Shown here: piece after piece, positions 1 through 9,288 of the stretch
Layout of the letters: each line of letters starts with the position of its first letter
Position numbering within the stretch: the first letter of the stretch is position 1
From: Paenibacillus silagei
Lineage (GTDB): Bacteria; Bacillota; Bacilli; Paenibacillales; Paenibacillaceae
Reading direction: 5' to 3'
DNA: 64,000 nt
NCBI RefSeq assembly: GCF_017874735.1
Contig: NZ_JAGGLV010000001.1
Span: forward strand, 1 to 64,000
Notes under the pieces: generated by a model
What the model was told of the DNA's origin: nothing
The model's database searches: none
The model's input: the letters and a program-made list of their open reading frames with translations, nothing else
Program-made: the position numbers and the translations under genes

Positions 1-580
<580 letters not shown>

Positions 581-720
581 GGTTTTTCCGAGCGGCTGCT
601 TCACCCGAATCACTTCGAGGAAATAACCATCCGTAAACTATCGAAAAGAGCGATTGCTCATTTTGAAACTGACGATTCATTGAATGAATCTTGTAAAAAT
701 TAAAGCGTTCCATTTGTTCA

Positions 721-733
721 GTTTTCAAAGAAC
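721..733 (-). promoter_or_regulatory. boxA-like antitermination element in rRNA leader
   Basis: On the minus strand this reads GTTCTTTGAAAAC, about 140 nt upstream of mature 16S. A closely similar sequence is common in Bacillus-type rRNA leaders, where it acts with Nus factors in antitermination and in leader processing. Only sequence similarity supports the call. Confidence 0.6.
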
Positions 734-777
734 TTGCTCCCGGCATTTCAACGTTATGTCTCTTGCACAGGAATTAG

Positions 778-807
778 ATCATATCATTTTATTACGTTTG
801 TTGTCAA
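778..807 (-). promoter_or_regulatory. rRNA operon promoter, proximal
   Basis: On the minus strand: TTGACA (807-802), an 18-nt spacer, then TATGAT (783-778). It is aimed at the 16S gene about 190 nt downstream. The perfect -35 and near-perfect -10 are typical of stable-RNA promoters. Confidence 0.75.
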
Positions 808-862
808 CTTATTTTTCTTCCGCCGCTCAATTCAGCGTCGATGTCTCATAAGCACAAGAGAT

Positions 863-891
863 AATATATCACGCGCTCCAAGCGTTTGCAA
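863..891 (-). promoter_or_regulatory. rRNA operon promoter, distal
   Basis: On the minus strand: TTGCAA (891-886), exactly 17 nt, then TATATT (868-863). An A/T-rich run lies just upstream (plus-strand poly-T at 895-901) and could act as an UP element. Together with the proximal promoter this gives the usual tandem P1/P2 arrangement of Firmicute rrn operons. The rest of 581-1060 is leader and intergenic sequence without a gene. Confidence 0.6.
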
Positions 892-1060
892 GTCTTTTTT
901 TATAATAGGATTAAGCACTGCTTTTTTTGAGTTAATAATGAATAGTTCACCGCAGCCCTGCACAAATTGATTCCCATAATACTTCATTTGTCGCTACAAT
1001 AGAATTTATCTTCGTATCCATAGATAACTTATTTATTAACTGTTCCTGAAAGGAGTTCAA

Positions 1061-2311
1061 ATGTCCAACAAGACCCTGCCTCAAGCTCCATCCGGCCCTC
1101 TGGGGGAATCACGAAATCTGCAGCAGGCTACCATCTACCGTATTTTGCTTGCAGTTAGCTTTGTTCATTTATTCAATGATTCCATTCAGGCACTGATTCC
1201 GGCGATGTTCCCTGTACTAAAGGATAACCTGGTGCTCTCTTATGCCCAGATCGGCTGGATTGCGTTCGCGCTGAATCTCACCTCTTCGGTGATTCAGCCT
1301 ATTATCGGCTTCGCCGCTGACCGGAAGCCGCGTCCGATCCTGCTCCCGCTGGGGATGTGCTGTACCTTTGCCGGGGTGTTCCTGCTCGCTTTTGCAGGTA
1401 ATTATGTATTAGTGATTGTATCCGTAATGCTTGTGGGCTTCGGATCAGCTGCGTTCCATCCGGAAGGGATGCGTGTGGCTCATATGGCTGCCGGTCAGCG
1501 CAAGGGGCTGTCGCAATCCATATTTCAGGTGGGCGGCAACGCCGGCCAGGCCTTGGGTCCTCTATTAATGAAGTGGGTATTCATTCCCTTCGGTCAGATG
1601 GGTGCTCTCGGCTTCACCGTTATCGCCGCTGCCGGAGTCGCCATCCAGGCCTATGTGGCCCGCTGGTACCGAGAGATGCTGGATGCCGGATACACCTTCC
1701 GCAAAAAGTCAGCGTCACGCTCTATCGACCCTGCCCGCAGCAAACGTATTCTGATTACAACGGTTATTCTGGTCTTCATCGTATTCGTGCGATCCTGGTA
1801 CGGCGCCTCCATCGGCGGGTATTATGCCTTCTATCTAATGGACAAATACGGGATGACGCTGGATAAGGCTCAGATCTATATCTTCATCTATCTCGCTGCC
1901 GGCGCTGTCGGCACCTTCTTCGGGGGCCCGCTGGCAGACCGCTTCGGCCGCCGCAATCTTATTCTGGTGTCGATGATCGGGACGGTGCCTTTTGCGCTGG
2001 CCCTGCCTTTTGTGAACCAGTTCTGGGCGGCCGTGCTGCTGATCATCTCCGGGTTCATTCTATTATCCAGCTTCTCCGTCACTGTGATTTACGCTCAGAT
2101 GTTGTATCCAGGTAATATCGGTACGGTCTCGGGTCTGATTACCGGCCTTGCCTTCGGGCTTGGCGGAATTGGTTCTGTTGTAATCGGGCATCTGATCGAT
2201 ACGATCGGAATAGCCACGGTGTTCGTGGCCTGCGGCTTCCTGCCGCTGCTCGGCCTATTGGCTCTGCTGCTGCCCGGTGACAAGAAGCTGGAGGAATGGG
2301 CGGCGGAATAA
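1061..2311 (+). CDS. MFS efflux transporter, fosmidomycin-resistance (Fsr) type
   Basis: This is a 416-residue major facilitator with about 12 hydrophobic segments. The ATG follows a good AAAGGAG site. The region VHLFNDSIQALIPAMFP in the first helix resembles the Fsr family of proton-driven drug exporters. The loop 2-3 signature is reduced to GFAADRKPRP (residues 83-92), and the second-half copy GGPLADRFGRRN is near residue 290. The length is normal. It stands alone, divergent from the rRNA operon. The substrate cannot be read from sequence; fosmidomycin is only the name-giving substrate of the family. Confidence 0.85.
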   Translation: MSNKTLPQAPSGPLGESRNLQQATIYRILLAVSFVHLFNDSIQALIPAMFPVLKDNLVLSYAQIGWIAFALNLTSSVIQPIIGFAADRKPRPILLPLGMCCTFAGVFLLAFAGNYVLVIVSVMLVGFGSAAFHPEGMRVAHMAAGQRKGLSQSIFQVGGNAGQALGPLLMKWVFIPFGQMGALGFTVIAAAGVAIQAYVARWYREMLDAGYTFRKKSASRSIDPARSKRILITTVILVFIVFVRSWYGASIGGYYAFYLMDKYGMTLDKAQIYIFIYLAAGAVGTFFGGPLADRFGRRNLILVSMIGTVPFALALPFVNQFWAAVLLIISGFILLSSFSVTVIYAQMLYPGNIGTVSGLITGLAFGLGGIGSVVIGHLIDTIGIATVFVACGFLPLLGLLALLLPGDKKLEEWAAE

Positions 2312-2425
2312 TCCGCCGAATCTGGATAACGGCAGAGAATTATTCAAGGGACACTTTTTGCGGTACAATTAGTTAAAACTTGAATTAATCACTCTAAGGT
2401 GGAGGCACCAGAGGAGGCTAAGCGC

Positions 2426-3700
2426 TTGAAAAACTTACTTACAACCCTTCGCAAAGGATACGGAAAGAAGCTCGTCTCGATTCACTTGTGGAATGCCTGG
2501 CTGGTCTTAATCCTTGCCGTTAGTGGTCTAATGTTGGTAGGCGGCTTCTGGAGAGAGCTGCTGGGTGAGGGCAGAGTGTGGCTGAAATGGGGCCATATCG
2601 TGTTCGGTCTGGCGCTGTTGATCCCTGTGGTCTACTATCTGCTCCTGGCGGCGAAGCACTGGAAGCGGCTCAAGGGTAAACCTGCGCAAAAAGCCAACGT
2701 CCTCTTCGTGCTGACGCTTTTGATCGGCTGGCTGATCTCAGGGGTTGTGCTCTGGCAGTTCAGGCTTGCCGGGCCGAGAGCAGCGAATACTGCGTTATTC
2801 ATTCATGATCTGCTGACCTGGGTCGGCCTGCCAGTCATCATCTATCACTCCATTACACGGGTGAAGTGGCTGAAGGAGCCCAAGAAGCGCACGATTGTGG
2901 CAGAAACTGTACCTGTTGAAGAGGCCTCTTCTCCCGCAGGACGGACTCGGCCTGCGGCTCCTTCTGAAGCCCAGCCTATGTATTCACGCCGCGGGTTCAT
3001 TAAGGTTGCGGTAGGCGCAGGGCTTGCTGTCACGCTCGGCCCAACTTTTGTCCGCTGGATCGGTAAATCCCTGCAGTTTCCCGGCACAGCCGACTATGCG
3101 GCAAGCAATGCCAATGCATTGGTTCCCGATCCTATTCCGCTGGCGGAATCTGCACCTCCTATCGGCGGGGGAGCCGAGGGCAGCTTTCGCGTATATACGG
3201 TCACGGCCATTCCCGCGTTCGACAACTCCAACTGGTCTTTTACCATTGATGGCCTGGTGGATAAGAAGCTGAGCTGGAACTGGGAAGAGTTCGTCAAGCT
3301 GCAGCGCGAGGTGCAGGTCAGTGATTTTCACTGCGTAACAGGCTGGTCTGTGTACAAAAATACATGGGAGGGCCTCCCCCTCTCGAAGCTGCTCGATATG
3401 GCCGGTGTGCAGCCTGGGGCCGTCATGGTCAAGTTCTACTCGGGAGACGGTGTCTATACGGACTCACTCACTCTGGATCAGGCGAGGATGGACGATATCA
3501 TGGTGGCCGTGATGCACGATGGCAAACCTATCCCCAATCAGCTCGGCGGGCCGGTTCGTCTCGTTACTCCGCAAATGTATGCCTATAAATCAGTCAAATG
3601 GCTGAACCGCATTGAGTTAATCAATGAAGATTATGTCGGGTACTGGGAACAGCGGGGATACGATAAAGATGCCTGGCTGCCGAGTGCGAAGCGGGTGTAA
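2426..3700 (+). CDS. Membrane cytochrome b561-like / molybdopterin (MsrP, sulfite-oxidase fold) fusion oxidoreductase
   Basis: I place the start at TTG 2426, which follows GAGGAGG (2411-2417) at 8 nt. An earlier in-frame GTG at 2399 lacks a proper site. The product is about 424 residues. The first ~150 form four hydrophobic helices with histidines suited to haem b (H in SIHLWNAW, GHIVFG, IHDLL, YHSI), as in YedZ/cytochrome b561-like proteins. A twin-arginine stretch SRRGFIK and a further hydrophobic segment follow near residue 188. The rest is an oxidoreductase molybdopterin-binding domain with the Mo-ligand cysteine in DFHCVTGWS (C303). Electrons would pass from the membrane haem domain to an extracytoplasmic Mo site. 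The substrate is unknown; protein methionine sulfoxide is the MsrP precedent. Confidence 0.85.
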   Translation: MKNLLTTLRKGYGKKLVSIHLWNAWLVLILAVSGLMLVGGFWRELLGEGRVWLKWGHIVFGLALLIPVVYYLLLAAKHWKRLKGKPAQKANVLFVLTLLIGWLISGVVLWQFRLAGPRAANTALFIHDLLTWVGLPVIIYHSITRVKWLKEPKKRTIVAETVPVEEASSPAGRTRPAAPSEAQPMYSRRGFIKVAVGAGLAVTLGPTFVRWIGKSLQFPGTADYAASNANALVPDPIPLAESAPPIGGGAEGSFRVYTVTAIPAFDNSNWSFTIDGLVDKKLSWNWEEFVKLQREVQVSDFHCVTGWSVYKNTWEGLPLSKLLDMAGVQPGAVMVKFYSGDGVYTDSLTLDQARMDDIMVAVMHDGKPIPNQLGGPVRLVTPQMYAYKSVKWLNRIELINEDYVGYWEQRGYDKDAWLPSAKRV

Positions 3701-3722
3701 TGTAGCTTCTGTCCTCTATTTC

Positions 3723-3765
3723 AAAAAAAACCTCCTTTCCCAATCCGGGATTTGGAGGTTTTTTT
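3723..3765. terminator. Bidirectional terminator between converging genes
   Basis: A-run, then stem AAAACCTCC (3727-3735) pairing with GGAGGTTTT (3754-3762), then a T-run. It works in both directions, for the Mo-oxidoreductase (+) and the lipoprotein (-). Confidence 0.85.
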
Positions 3766-3781
3766 GTTCTTGCTTAATGGA

Positions 3782-4687
3782 TCACAGGCTTTTGAAGGAA
3801 GCGTCGTACAGGCGGAACATGGTTTTGTAGCCGGACTCGTCAATCTTGATTCCGACATCCAGACGCCCCGATATTTCCAGCGGACCAGAGGTGTAGCGGA
3901 GCTTACTGCCTTCAGGAACAAACACGATCATAATCTTGTTCCAGTAGGTCTCATCCCCATTATCGAACGGACACTCTGCACCCGGTTCGGGAATAAGCAG
4001 GAACCAGTTTTTCTCAAAAGAAAGGACCTCACCCATGAATCCCTTAATGGTAACCTGCTGTCCGCTAAGATCCCAGAAGTGCTCTGAGGGCCGGGTCTGA
4101 TCGTCTCCGTCAAAAAATCCGTTCCAGTCTATGGCCTTATTCCCTGTGGAGGCAGCACTCACGGTAGACGCTGCCTCTGCTGCCGCAGACGGTGACGGTG
4201 AAGGGGACACGCTCAATGCCGGAGCAGATCCAGCCTTGACGGGTTCTGCTTCAGCGCTGCTCTCCCCGGTACCCTTAGACGCTGCCGCTGGGCGGGGGCT
4301 TTGTACAGAAGAAGAGGCGGCCGGACTCGGCGTAATGGTTACATTCTTCCCGGAGGGCTTCCGGGTAGCCGTTCCAACAGGTGCAGCAGTAGGCGATGGA
4401 GACGGCTTGAACGTAACCGTCACCTTGGTCCCGGTATCCGTACCTTTGGATGGAGCAGCGGATGCAGCAACTCCGTCTTTGGCTGTTGGAGCAGTGGCCT
4501 GCGGGGAAGGGGATGCGGACGACTCAGCCTCCGCCGTGACTTCCGCAGTGCTCTGCGGAGCTTCCACCACCGCCGCAAAGGACTCCCCGTTCCCATTAGC
4601 AGCAGTATTCTGGCCACATGCCTGAAGCAGCAGCATACCTGTCACAGCTCCCGACAGCAGAAGCATTCTTCCTTGTAGTCGTATCAA
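3782..4687 (-). CDS. Lipoprotein with DUF3299-like C-terminal domain
   Basis: The start is TTG 4687, preceded by TAGGAGGT at about 8 nt. An upstream extension to 4756 would overlap the permease gene. The 301-residue product has a signal peptide ending in LLQAC (C24), so it is a lipoprotein. About 140 residues of Ser/Pro/Thr/Ala-rich linker follow, then a compact C-terminal domain of ~110 residues (DLSGQQVTIKGFMGEV, PGAECPFDNG, MIVFVPEG, SGRLDVG). That pattern resembles DUF3299-type proteins, which in proteobacteria sit beside ABC permeases of zinc-regulated operons. Thirteen bases separate it from the permease stop, so it is co-transcribed with it. The DUF assignment is from memory and moderate. 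Confidence 0.7.
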   Translation of the reverse strand: MIRLQGRMLLLSGAVTGMLLLQACGQNTAANGNGESFAAVVEAPQSTAEVTAEAESSASPSPQATAPTAKDGVAASAAPSKGTDTGTKVTVTFKPSPSPTAAPVGTATRKPSGKNVTITPSPAASSSVQSPRPAAASKGTGESSAEAEPVKAGSAPALSVSPSPSPSAAAEAASTVSAASTGNKAIDWNGFFDGDDQTRPSEHFWDLSGQQVTIKGFMGEVLSFEKNWFLLIPEPGAECPFDNGDETYWNKIMIVFVPEGSKLRYTSGPLEISGRLDVGIKIDESGYKTMFRLYDASFKSL

Positions 4688-4700
4688 TTGAACGTACCTC

Positions 4701-5975
4701 CTATGATTTGAACAAGGCGAGCGGATGCATCCGGTACATCCGGAAGGCCGGTCCAAGCGAGGACAGCAGACCTATAGCCAACGCCCCAAGCACAATAAAC
4801 CAATGCTCCGGTGTCCAATGGTAAGGCTCGATTTGAATGCCCGCCTGCGAGAACAGCATATCCTTGAGCAGATAAGCTCCGAGATGACCGGTCACAAGGC
4901 CCGTGATAAGTCCGGTTGCCGTTACCAGCAGGCCTTCAGTGGTCAAAGACAGCCATACGTAGGCCCGTGATTTTCCTAGAAGACGTAGTATTCCAACATC
5001 CTTGGTCCGCTCTGAGGCTGCTGCAACGAGAGATAATAGAATCGCAATACCTGCGAGAAGTACACAAATGGCGGTCAGCATCCCCAGCAGCCGTGAGCCC
5101 TGATCCACTGCATTCAACACCTCGGACACGGCCTTGCTGGTATACGCCGCCTGGACACCATTGCTGCCATCGAACGCCTGCTTCAAATCATGGGCTCCCA
5201 GCAGACTGGCCGGCTTAACCAGCACCGCCGTAATCTCCCGTTCCTCAGGGGACAGCCCGTGCACAGCCCAGGCATAGTCTACTGTCGTAAAGACCGCCCG
5301 GTCATCCGGAGTATGGAGTTCTGGAAGAATACCCGCTACCCTGTATCGAAAATCCTCATGGGCATGCCCGGCTCGCTCTCCCGTCCCCTCATCTTCGGCT
5401 GCCGCATGTCCTCCTGCTTCTTCGGCCTCATGATCCCCTTCATGCTCAGCCGCTGCGGATTCGTGGTCTTCTCCCTGCACAAGTCCATGCGCCCCCGCAA
5501 AGGTATCACCTACCTTCAGTCCCAGCGACCGGGCCACGTATGAGCCTACAATCGTATCACCAGTATGGGCATACATCTTACCTTCCTGTAGCCTGCTGCC
5601 GCCATAGCGGGTGAAGAAGTAACCGGAATCTATCCCGACAATCGGATAACCCTTGTAGTTATCGCCCGTGGTCAGCGCAAAGGCGGCTTCCACAGACGGG
5701 TCCCGCCGGGCCTCATCCAGTACAGCGAGCGGGATATTCCCGGTTGGTGCGCCGATATGATAAAAGGTATTCAGCACAAGCTGTGTCTCACTGCCCGTTG
5801 CTCCTATGACAAGATCAAAGGGGCCATAGCCTTTCTTGGCTCCCTGCTCTACACTCTGCCGGGACAGGACAAGTAACACAATAAAGGCAACTGTAATCGC
5901 CACAGCACACACGGTAAGCAGAGACAGGAACCGCCGGTGCAGCACATTGCGGAGGGTGAGCCGGAACAGGCTCAT
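4701..5975 (-). CDS. FtsX/MacB-type ABC transporter permease with histidine-rich loop
   Basis: This 424-residue protein has one N-terminal transmembrane helix (about residues 17-38), a large extracytoplasmic MacB-like domain, and three C-terminal helices (about 300-420). This is the usual LolC/FtsX/MacB topology. The external domain carries an acidic, histidine-rich insertion at residues 163-206 (H163, 171, 178, 182, 190, 204, 206), a likely Zn- or other metal-binding loop. Its start overlaps the ATPase stop by 4 bases (ATGA). The transport direction is unknown; mechanotransmission rather than transport is also possible for this fold. Confidence 0.85.
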   Translation of the reverse strand: MSLFRLTLRNVLHRRFLSLLTVCAVAITVAFIVLLVLSRQSVEQGAKKGYGPFDLVIGATGSETQLVLNTFYHIGAPTGNIPLAVLDEARRDPSVEAAFALTTGDNYKGYPIVGIDSGYFFTRYGGSRLQEGKMYAHTGDTIVGSYVARSLGLKVGDTFAGAHGLVQGEDHESAAAEHEGDHEAEEAGGHAAAEDEGTGERAGHAHEDFRYRVAGILPELHTPDDRAVFTTVDYAWAVHGLSPEEREITAVLVKPASLLGAHDLKQAFDGSNGVQAAYTSKAVSEVLNAVDQGSRLLGMLTAICVLLAGIAILLSLVAAASERTKDVGILRLLGKSRAYVWLSLTTEGLLVTATGLITGLVTGHLGAYLLKDMLFSQAGIQIEPYHWTPEHWFIVLGALAIGLLSSLGPAFRMYRMHPLALFKS

Positions 5976-6697
5976 AGTGAAAATCCCTCCCTGTCTATCC
6001 CGCTGAACGAAGACCGCTGCCGGGCTAATACCTCCCGGCGTACTTCATTGATATCTTGAATGTTCAAGCGGCGTGGAAACCGTCCAGCCATATTGAGGTC
6101 ATGGGTTACCACGATTAAGGTGTATCCATGGGCCTTGCTAAGCTCCAGGAGCAGAGAGGATATCTCATCGGCCGTCTCCCAGTCCAAGCTGCCTGTCGGT
6201 TCATCTGCCAGCAGAAGCGGCGGGTGATTGATCATGGCCCTTACAATAGCAACGCGCTGCTGCTGCCCGCGTGAGAGCTGGGATGGCAGATGCCTTCCGC
6301 GGCCCCCCAGGCCCACCTGTTCCAGCCAGCCGTCCACTATGCGCCGTCTCTCCTTTTGCGGAAGCCGGGCCGTCATGGCAATCTCGACATTCTGCCGGGC
6401 GGTCAGCGAAGGAATCAGATGGAAGTCTTGAAGCACATAGCCTATAGCAGAAGCACGAAAGGCATCGCGCTTCGCCTCAGTTAACTCGTGAAGCGGCTGC
6501 CCATCTACGGTAATTCTGCCGCTGTCTGCACTCATAATGCCGCTGATCAGATGCAAAAGCGTGCTTTTACCGGACCCGCTGGGTCCGGTAATGGCTACAC
6601 GCTCTCCTTTTTCAACATTCCACCGGGGGATATCGAGGATCGGCACAGCTCTGCCGTCCACTTTGAATTGTTTGGTCAAATTCTGAATCTGGAGCAA
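5972..6697 (-). CDS. ABC transporter ATP-binding protein (LolD/MacB type)
   Basis: A 241-residue ATPase with Walker A GPSGSGKST (residues 38-46), signature LSRGQQQRV (141-149), Walker B LLLADEP (161-167) and the switch histidine in VVTHD. It pairs with the FtsX-like permease, whose start it overlaps. It begins 12 nt after the alkaline phosphatase stop, so all four genes form one leftward operon. Confidence 0.92.
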   Translation of the reverse strand: MLQIQNLTKQFKVDGRAVPILDIPRWNVEKGERVAITGPSGSGKSTLLHLISGIMSADSGRITVDGQPLHELTEAKRDAFRASAIGYVLQDFHLIPSLTARQNVEIAMTARLPQKERRRIVDGWLEQVGLGGRGRHLPSQLSRGQQQRVAIVRAMINHPPLLLADEPTGSLDWETADEISSLLLELSKAHGYTLIVVTHDLNMAGRFPRRLNIQDINEVRREVLARQRSSFSGIDREGFSL

Positions 6698-6709
6698 TAA
6701 GAGCCACTC

Positions 6710-8431
6710 CTATCTGAGCACAATGCGTTCGGACAGCGCATCCCAGGTTAAGGTCGTGCCCTTCAACTGGTTGAACGCACTAAGCGGAAGGTAGAGTACG
6801 TTGTTATCCACATCCACCGTGTATGCGGCCGCTTTACTGTTCAGCTTCGCTGTTTTACCGGTCAGGTCGACTTCAATCGTATTCTTTCCAATAGTAAGCT
6901 TGGCAGCAGAAGTGCTCCCTGTATAGGTTCCTCCAAGCGCCTTCACCAGAGCCTGAGCCGGATAGAGCACTTCATTGTCGCGGCTGATTTTGAATTTCGG
7001 ATAAACATATTTCGACTGCAGCTCTGCGGAACGCTTGTTCAGATCCAGTCCCAGTATTCCCGCTCCCATAGTTGCGATCTGCGTATTGTCAATCTGCCCC
7101 TTCACCTTGTCAGCAATCGGGCCATACGCCCACACCCCAACATCCACCGCAGAGTGGCCGTGACCCGACCAGCCGACCAGCAGGCGCTTAGAAATCACTG
7201 CATTATATGCGCCTTCCCGTTTGTACGAAGAACCGTCACCGTTCATAATCTGGGTAACTTCCTCATCTGTCAGATCTGTAATCCAGGTGTTTGCCGTTAC
7301 GATTTTGCGGATCTCTTCCGTTGTCTGCGCGGCTTCAAGATCGGCTGCCAGACTCTCAGAGGAGTGCTTCTGCTTGTTCCACAGATCGATATTGATCTCA
7401 TAGATATTGTCACGCGAGAGTGAGAGACCGCCTGTCTCATGGTCAGCAGTAACCACCACGGAGGTGTTGCCGTTTTTCTTCGCAAAATCAACCGCTGTCT
7501 TGAAGGCTGCGTCGAAGTCGAGCGCTTCCTGCACCATAGTCGGCAGATCGTTGGCATGACCGGCATGGTCGATACGCCCGCCTTCAATCATCATGACGAA
7601 GCCGTCTTTATCGGCGGACAGAATATTCAGTGCCTTGGAGGTCATCGCCGAGAGACTTGGAATTTCCGGAGTGCGGTCTGGCGTATAAGCCACATGGGAG
7701 TTACCGAACAAGCCTAACACCTTGGTATTCTTGGAAGTAAGGGCATTTAAGGCTGCGGTATTCTCAACAACCGTGTACCCTTTGGCTTTGAAGTCAGGCA
7801 GCAGGTTCTTATCCGTACGTTTGCCCTTCTCATCCTTGGTCAGGAAGAACTGCTTCCCGCCGCCCATGAGCACATCCACGCCGCTCTCCAGGTACTGCGA
7901 GGCAATCGCCGATTCATTGTCACGGTTACGTACATGGGAAGCGTACACGGCAGGTGTGGCATGGGTGATACGGGCAGTGGTCACAAGGCCGGTGGCCTTG
8001 CCTGCGCTCTCCGCAGCTTCGATTATAGAAGCAAACGGCTTGGAGACATCCTCATTAGAGACGCTGATGCCCGCGTTATAGGTTTTATGGCCTGTAGCAA
8101 ATGCAGTACCGGCAGAGGCGGAGTCTGTGACGATCCCGGATACGATTTTACCGCTGTCCTCTCCCCGGTCTGCATATGTAGTAGCTTGTCCCACGTAGTA
8201 TGGATCGAGGTTCAGGTGCTTGACTCCCTTGGTATATTGCTGAAAATATCTTGCCGCAGACACTTGGGCCGGGCCCATGCCGTCGCCGATCAGAACGATA
8301 AGATTCTTAGACTGGGCCTTGGCAGCGCCCCCGGAATTAGCCGGGCTCTTGGCCGCCCCTGCAAGGGTTGCTCCTGAGACTACGGCTGCCGCCAATCCTC
8401 CAAAAATCATGCCCCTCATTAACTTGTTCAT
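6710..8431 (-). CDS. Secreted alkaline phosphatase with C-terminal stalk domain
   Basis: The start is at the second of two adjacent ATGs (8434 or 8431) behind GAGGAAGGGG; the longer frame to 8449 lacks a site. The signal peptide covers residues 1-27. The PhoA/PhoB-type core has metal and catalytic motifs LIGDGMG (D50), TDSAS (nucleophile S104), EGGRIDHAGH, VTADHETGG and SGHGHS, implying two Zn and one Mg. The last ~95 residues form a copper-amine-oxidase-N-like stalk domain, frequent in Paenibacillus exported proteins. It hydrolyses phosphomonoesters outside the cell. Linkage to a His-rich ABC system suggests a zinc or phosphate connection. It is the first gene of the operon. Confidence 0.93.
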   Translation of the reverse strand: MNKLMRGMIFGGLAAAVVSGATLAGAAKSPANSGGAAKAQSKNLIVLIGDGMGPAQVSAARYFQQYTKGVKHLNLDPYYVGQATTYADRGEDSGKIVSGIVTDSASAGTAFATGHKTYNAGISVSNEDVSKPFASIIEAAESAGKATGLVTTARITHATPAVYASHVRNRDNESAIASQYLESGVDVLMGGGKQFFLTKDEKGKRTDKNLLPDFKAKGYTVVENTAALNALTSKNTKVLGLFGNSHVAYTPDRTPEIPSLSAMTSKALNILSADKDGFVMMIEGGRIDHAGHANDLPTMVQEALDFDAAFKTAVDFAKKNGNTSVVVTADHETGGLSLSRDNIYEINIDLWNKQKHSSESLAADLEAAQTTEEIRKIVTANTWITDLTDEEVTQIMNGDGSSYKREGAYNAVISKRLLVGWSGHGHSAVDVGVWAYGPIADKVKGQIDNTQIATMGAGILGLDLNKRSAELQSKYVYPKFKISRDNEVLYPAQALVKALGGTYTGSTSAAKLTIGKNTIEVDLTGKTAKLNSKAAAYTVDVDNNVLYLPLSAFNQLKGTTLTWDALSERIVLR

Positions 8432-8483
8432 CATATACCCCTTCCTCATTGTGACGGTTCTAATCCCAAGCTTACCTTGGAAA

Positions 8484-8500
8484 GATTAACTAACTGTCAA
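8484..8500 (-). promoter_or_regulatory. Possible PhoP-box pair upstream of alkaline phosphatase
   Basis: On the minus strand this reads TTGACA, 5 nt, TTAATC, about 50 nt before the start. The spacing and sequence are like the TTAACA direct repeats bound by PhoP in Bacillus. Only two of the usual four half-sites are convincing. TTGACA could instead be a -35 element, but no good -10 follows it. Confidence 0.25.
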
Positions 8501-8611
8501 AATAAGTATGGAGTTGTATTAAATTATCAAATGTTCACATGAAAGCGGAAGGGTAGCCGTCTGCACAACAAAATCACCCTACCAGGTGACAACTACTGGT
8601 GCCTTATCCCC

Positions 8612-9280
8612 GTACATCCGGCCCGTTCGCCCTCGCTTGGCGCAATGTGGTCGGTTTTTCGATTACATCCGGCCCGTTCGCCCTCACTTGGCGCAATGTG
8701 GTCGGTTTTTCGATTACATTCCGCCCTCTTACCCTCGTCTGGCGCAATGTGGTCGGTTTTTCGATTACATCCGGCCCGTTCGCCATTGCTTGGCGCAATG
8801 TGGTCGGTTTTTCGATTACATTCCGTCCTCTCACCCTCACCTGGGCGCAATGTGGTCGGTTTTTCGATTACATCCGGCCCGTTCACCCTCGCTTGGCGCA
8901 ATGAGGTCGGTTTTTCGATTACATCCGGCCCGTTCGCCCTCGCCTGGCGCAATGTGGTCGGTTTTTCGATTACATCCGGCCCGTTCGCCCTCGCTTGGCG
9001 CAATGTGTTCGGTTTTTCGATTACATTCCGCCCGTTCACCCTTACTTGGCGCAATGTGGTCGGTTTTTCGATTACATCCGGCCCGTTCTCCCTCGCTTGG
9101 CGCAATGTGGTCGGTTTTTCGATTACATCCGGCCCGTTCGCCCTTGCTTGGCGCAATGTGGTCGGTTTTTCGATTACATTCCGCCCGCTCGCCCTCGCTT
9201 AGAGCAATGTGGTCGGTTTTTTGATTACATCCGGCCCGCTTGCCCTCGCTTGGCGCAATGTGGTCGGTTTTTCGATTTCC
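8612..9280. repeat. 51-bp tandem repeat (minisatellite), about 13 copies
   Basis: The conserved core GTCGGTTTTTCGATTACAT recurs every 51 bp from 8650 to 9281. Full cores of 28 bp begin at 8641, 8692, 8743, 8794, 8846, 8897, 8948, 8999, 9050, 9101, 9152, 9203 and 9254. The remaining 23 bp fall into two variants, one starting CCGGCCCGTTC and one starting TCCGCCC. The fourth copy has one extra G (52 bp), which shifts any reading frame. Frames stay open on both strands only because 51 is a multiple of three. There is no ribosome site or conserved start. It lies between ligA and the alkaline phosphatase promoter. Confidence 0.95.
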
Positions 9281-9288
9281 TATACATC

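Noticed and set aside
4131-4678. Open frames of 125-164 codons opposite the lipoprotein gene
   Set aside because: Antisense to the Ser/Pro/Ala-rich linker, which leaves other frames open by composition.
8612-9280. CRISPR array
   Set aside because: The 28-bp core has the right size, but the 23-bp between cores are near-identical variants of two types, not unique spacers, and no cas genes are nearby.
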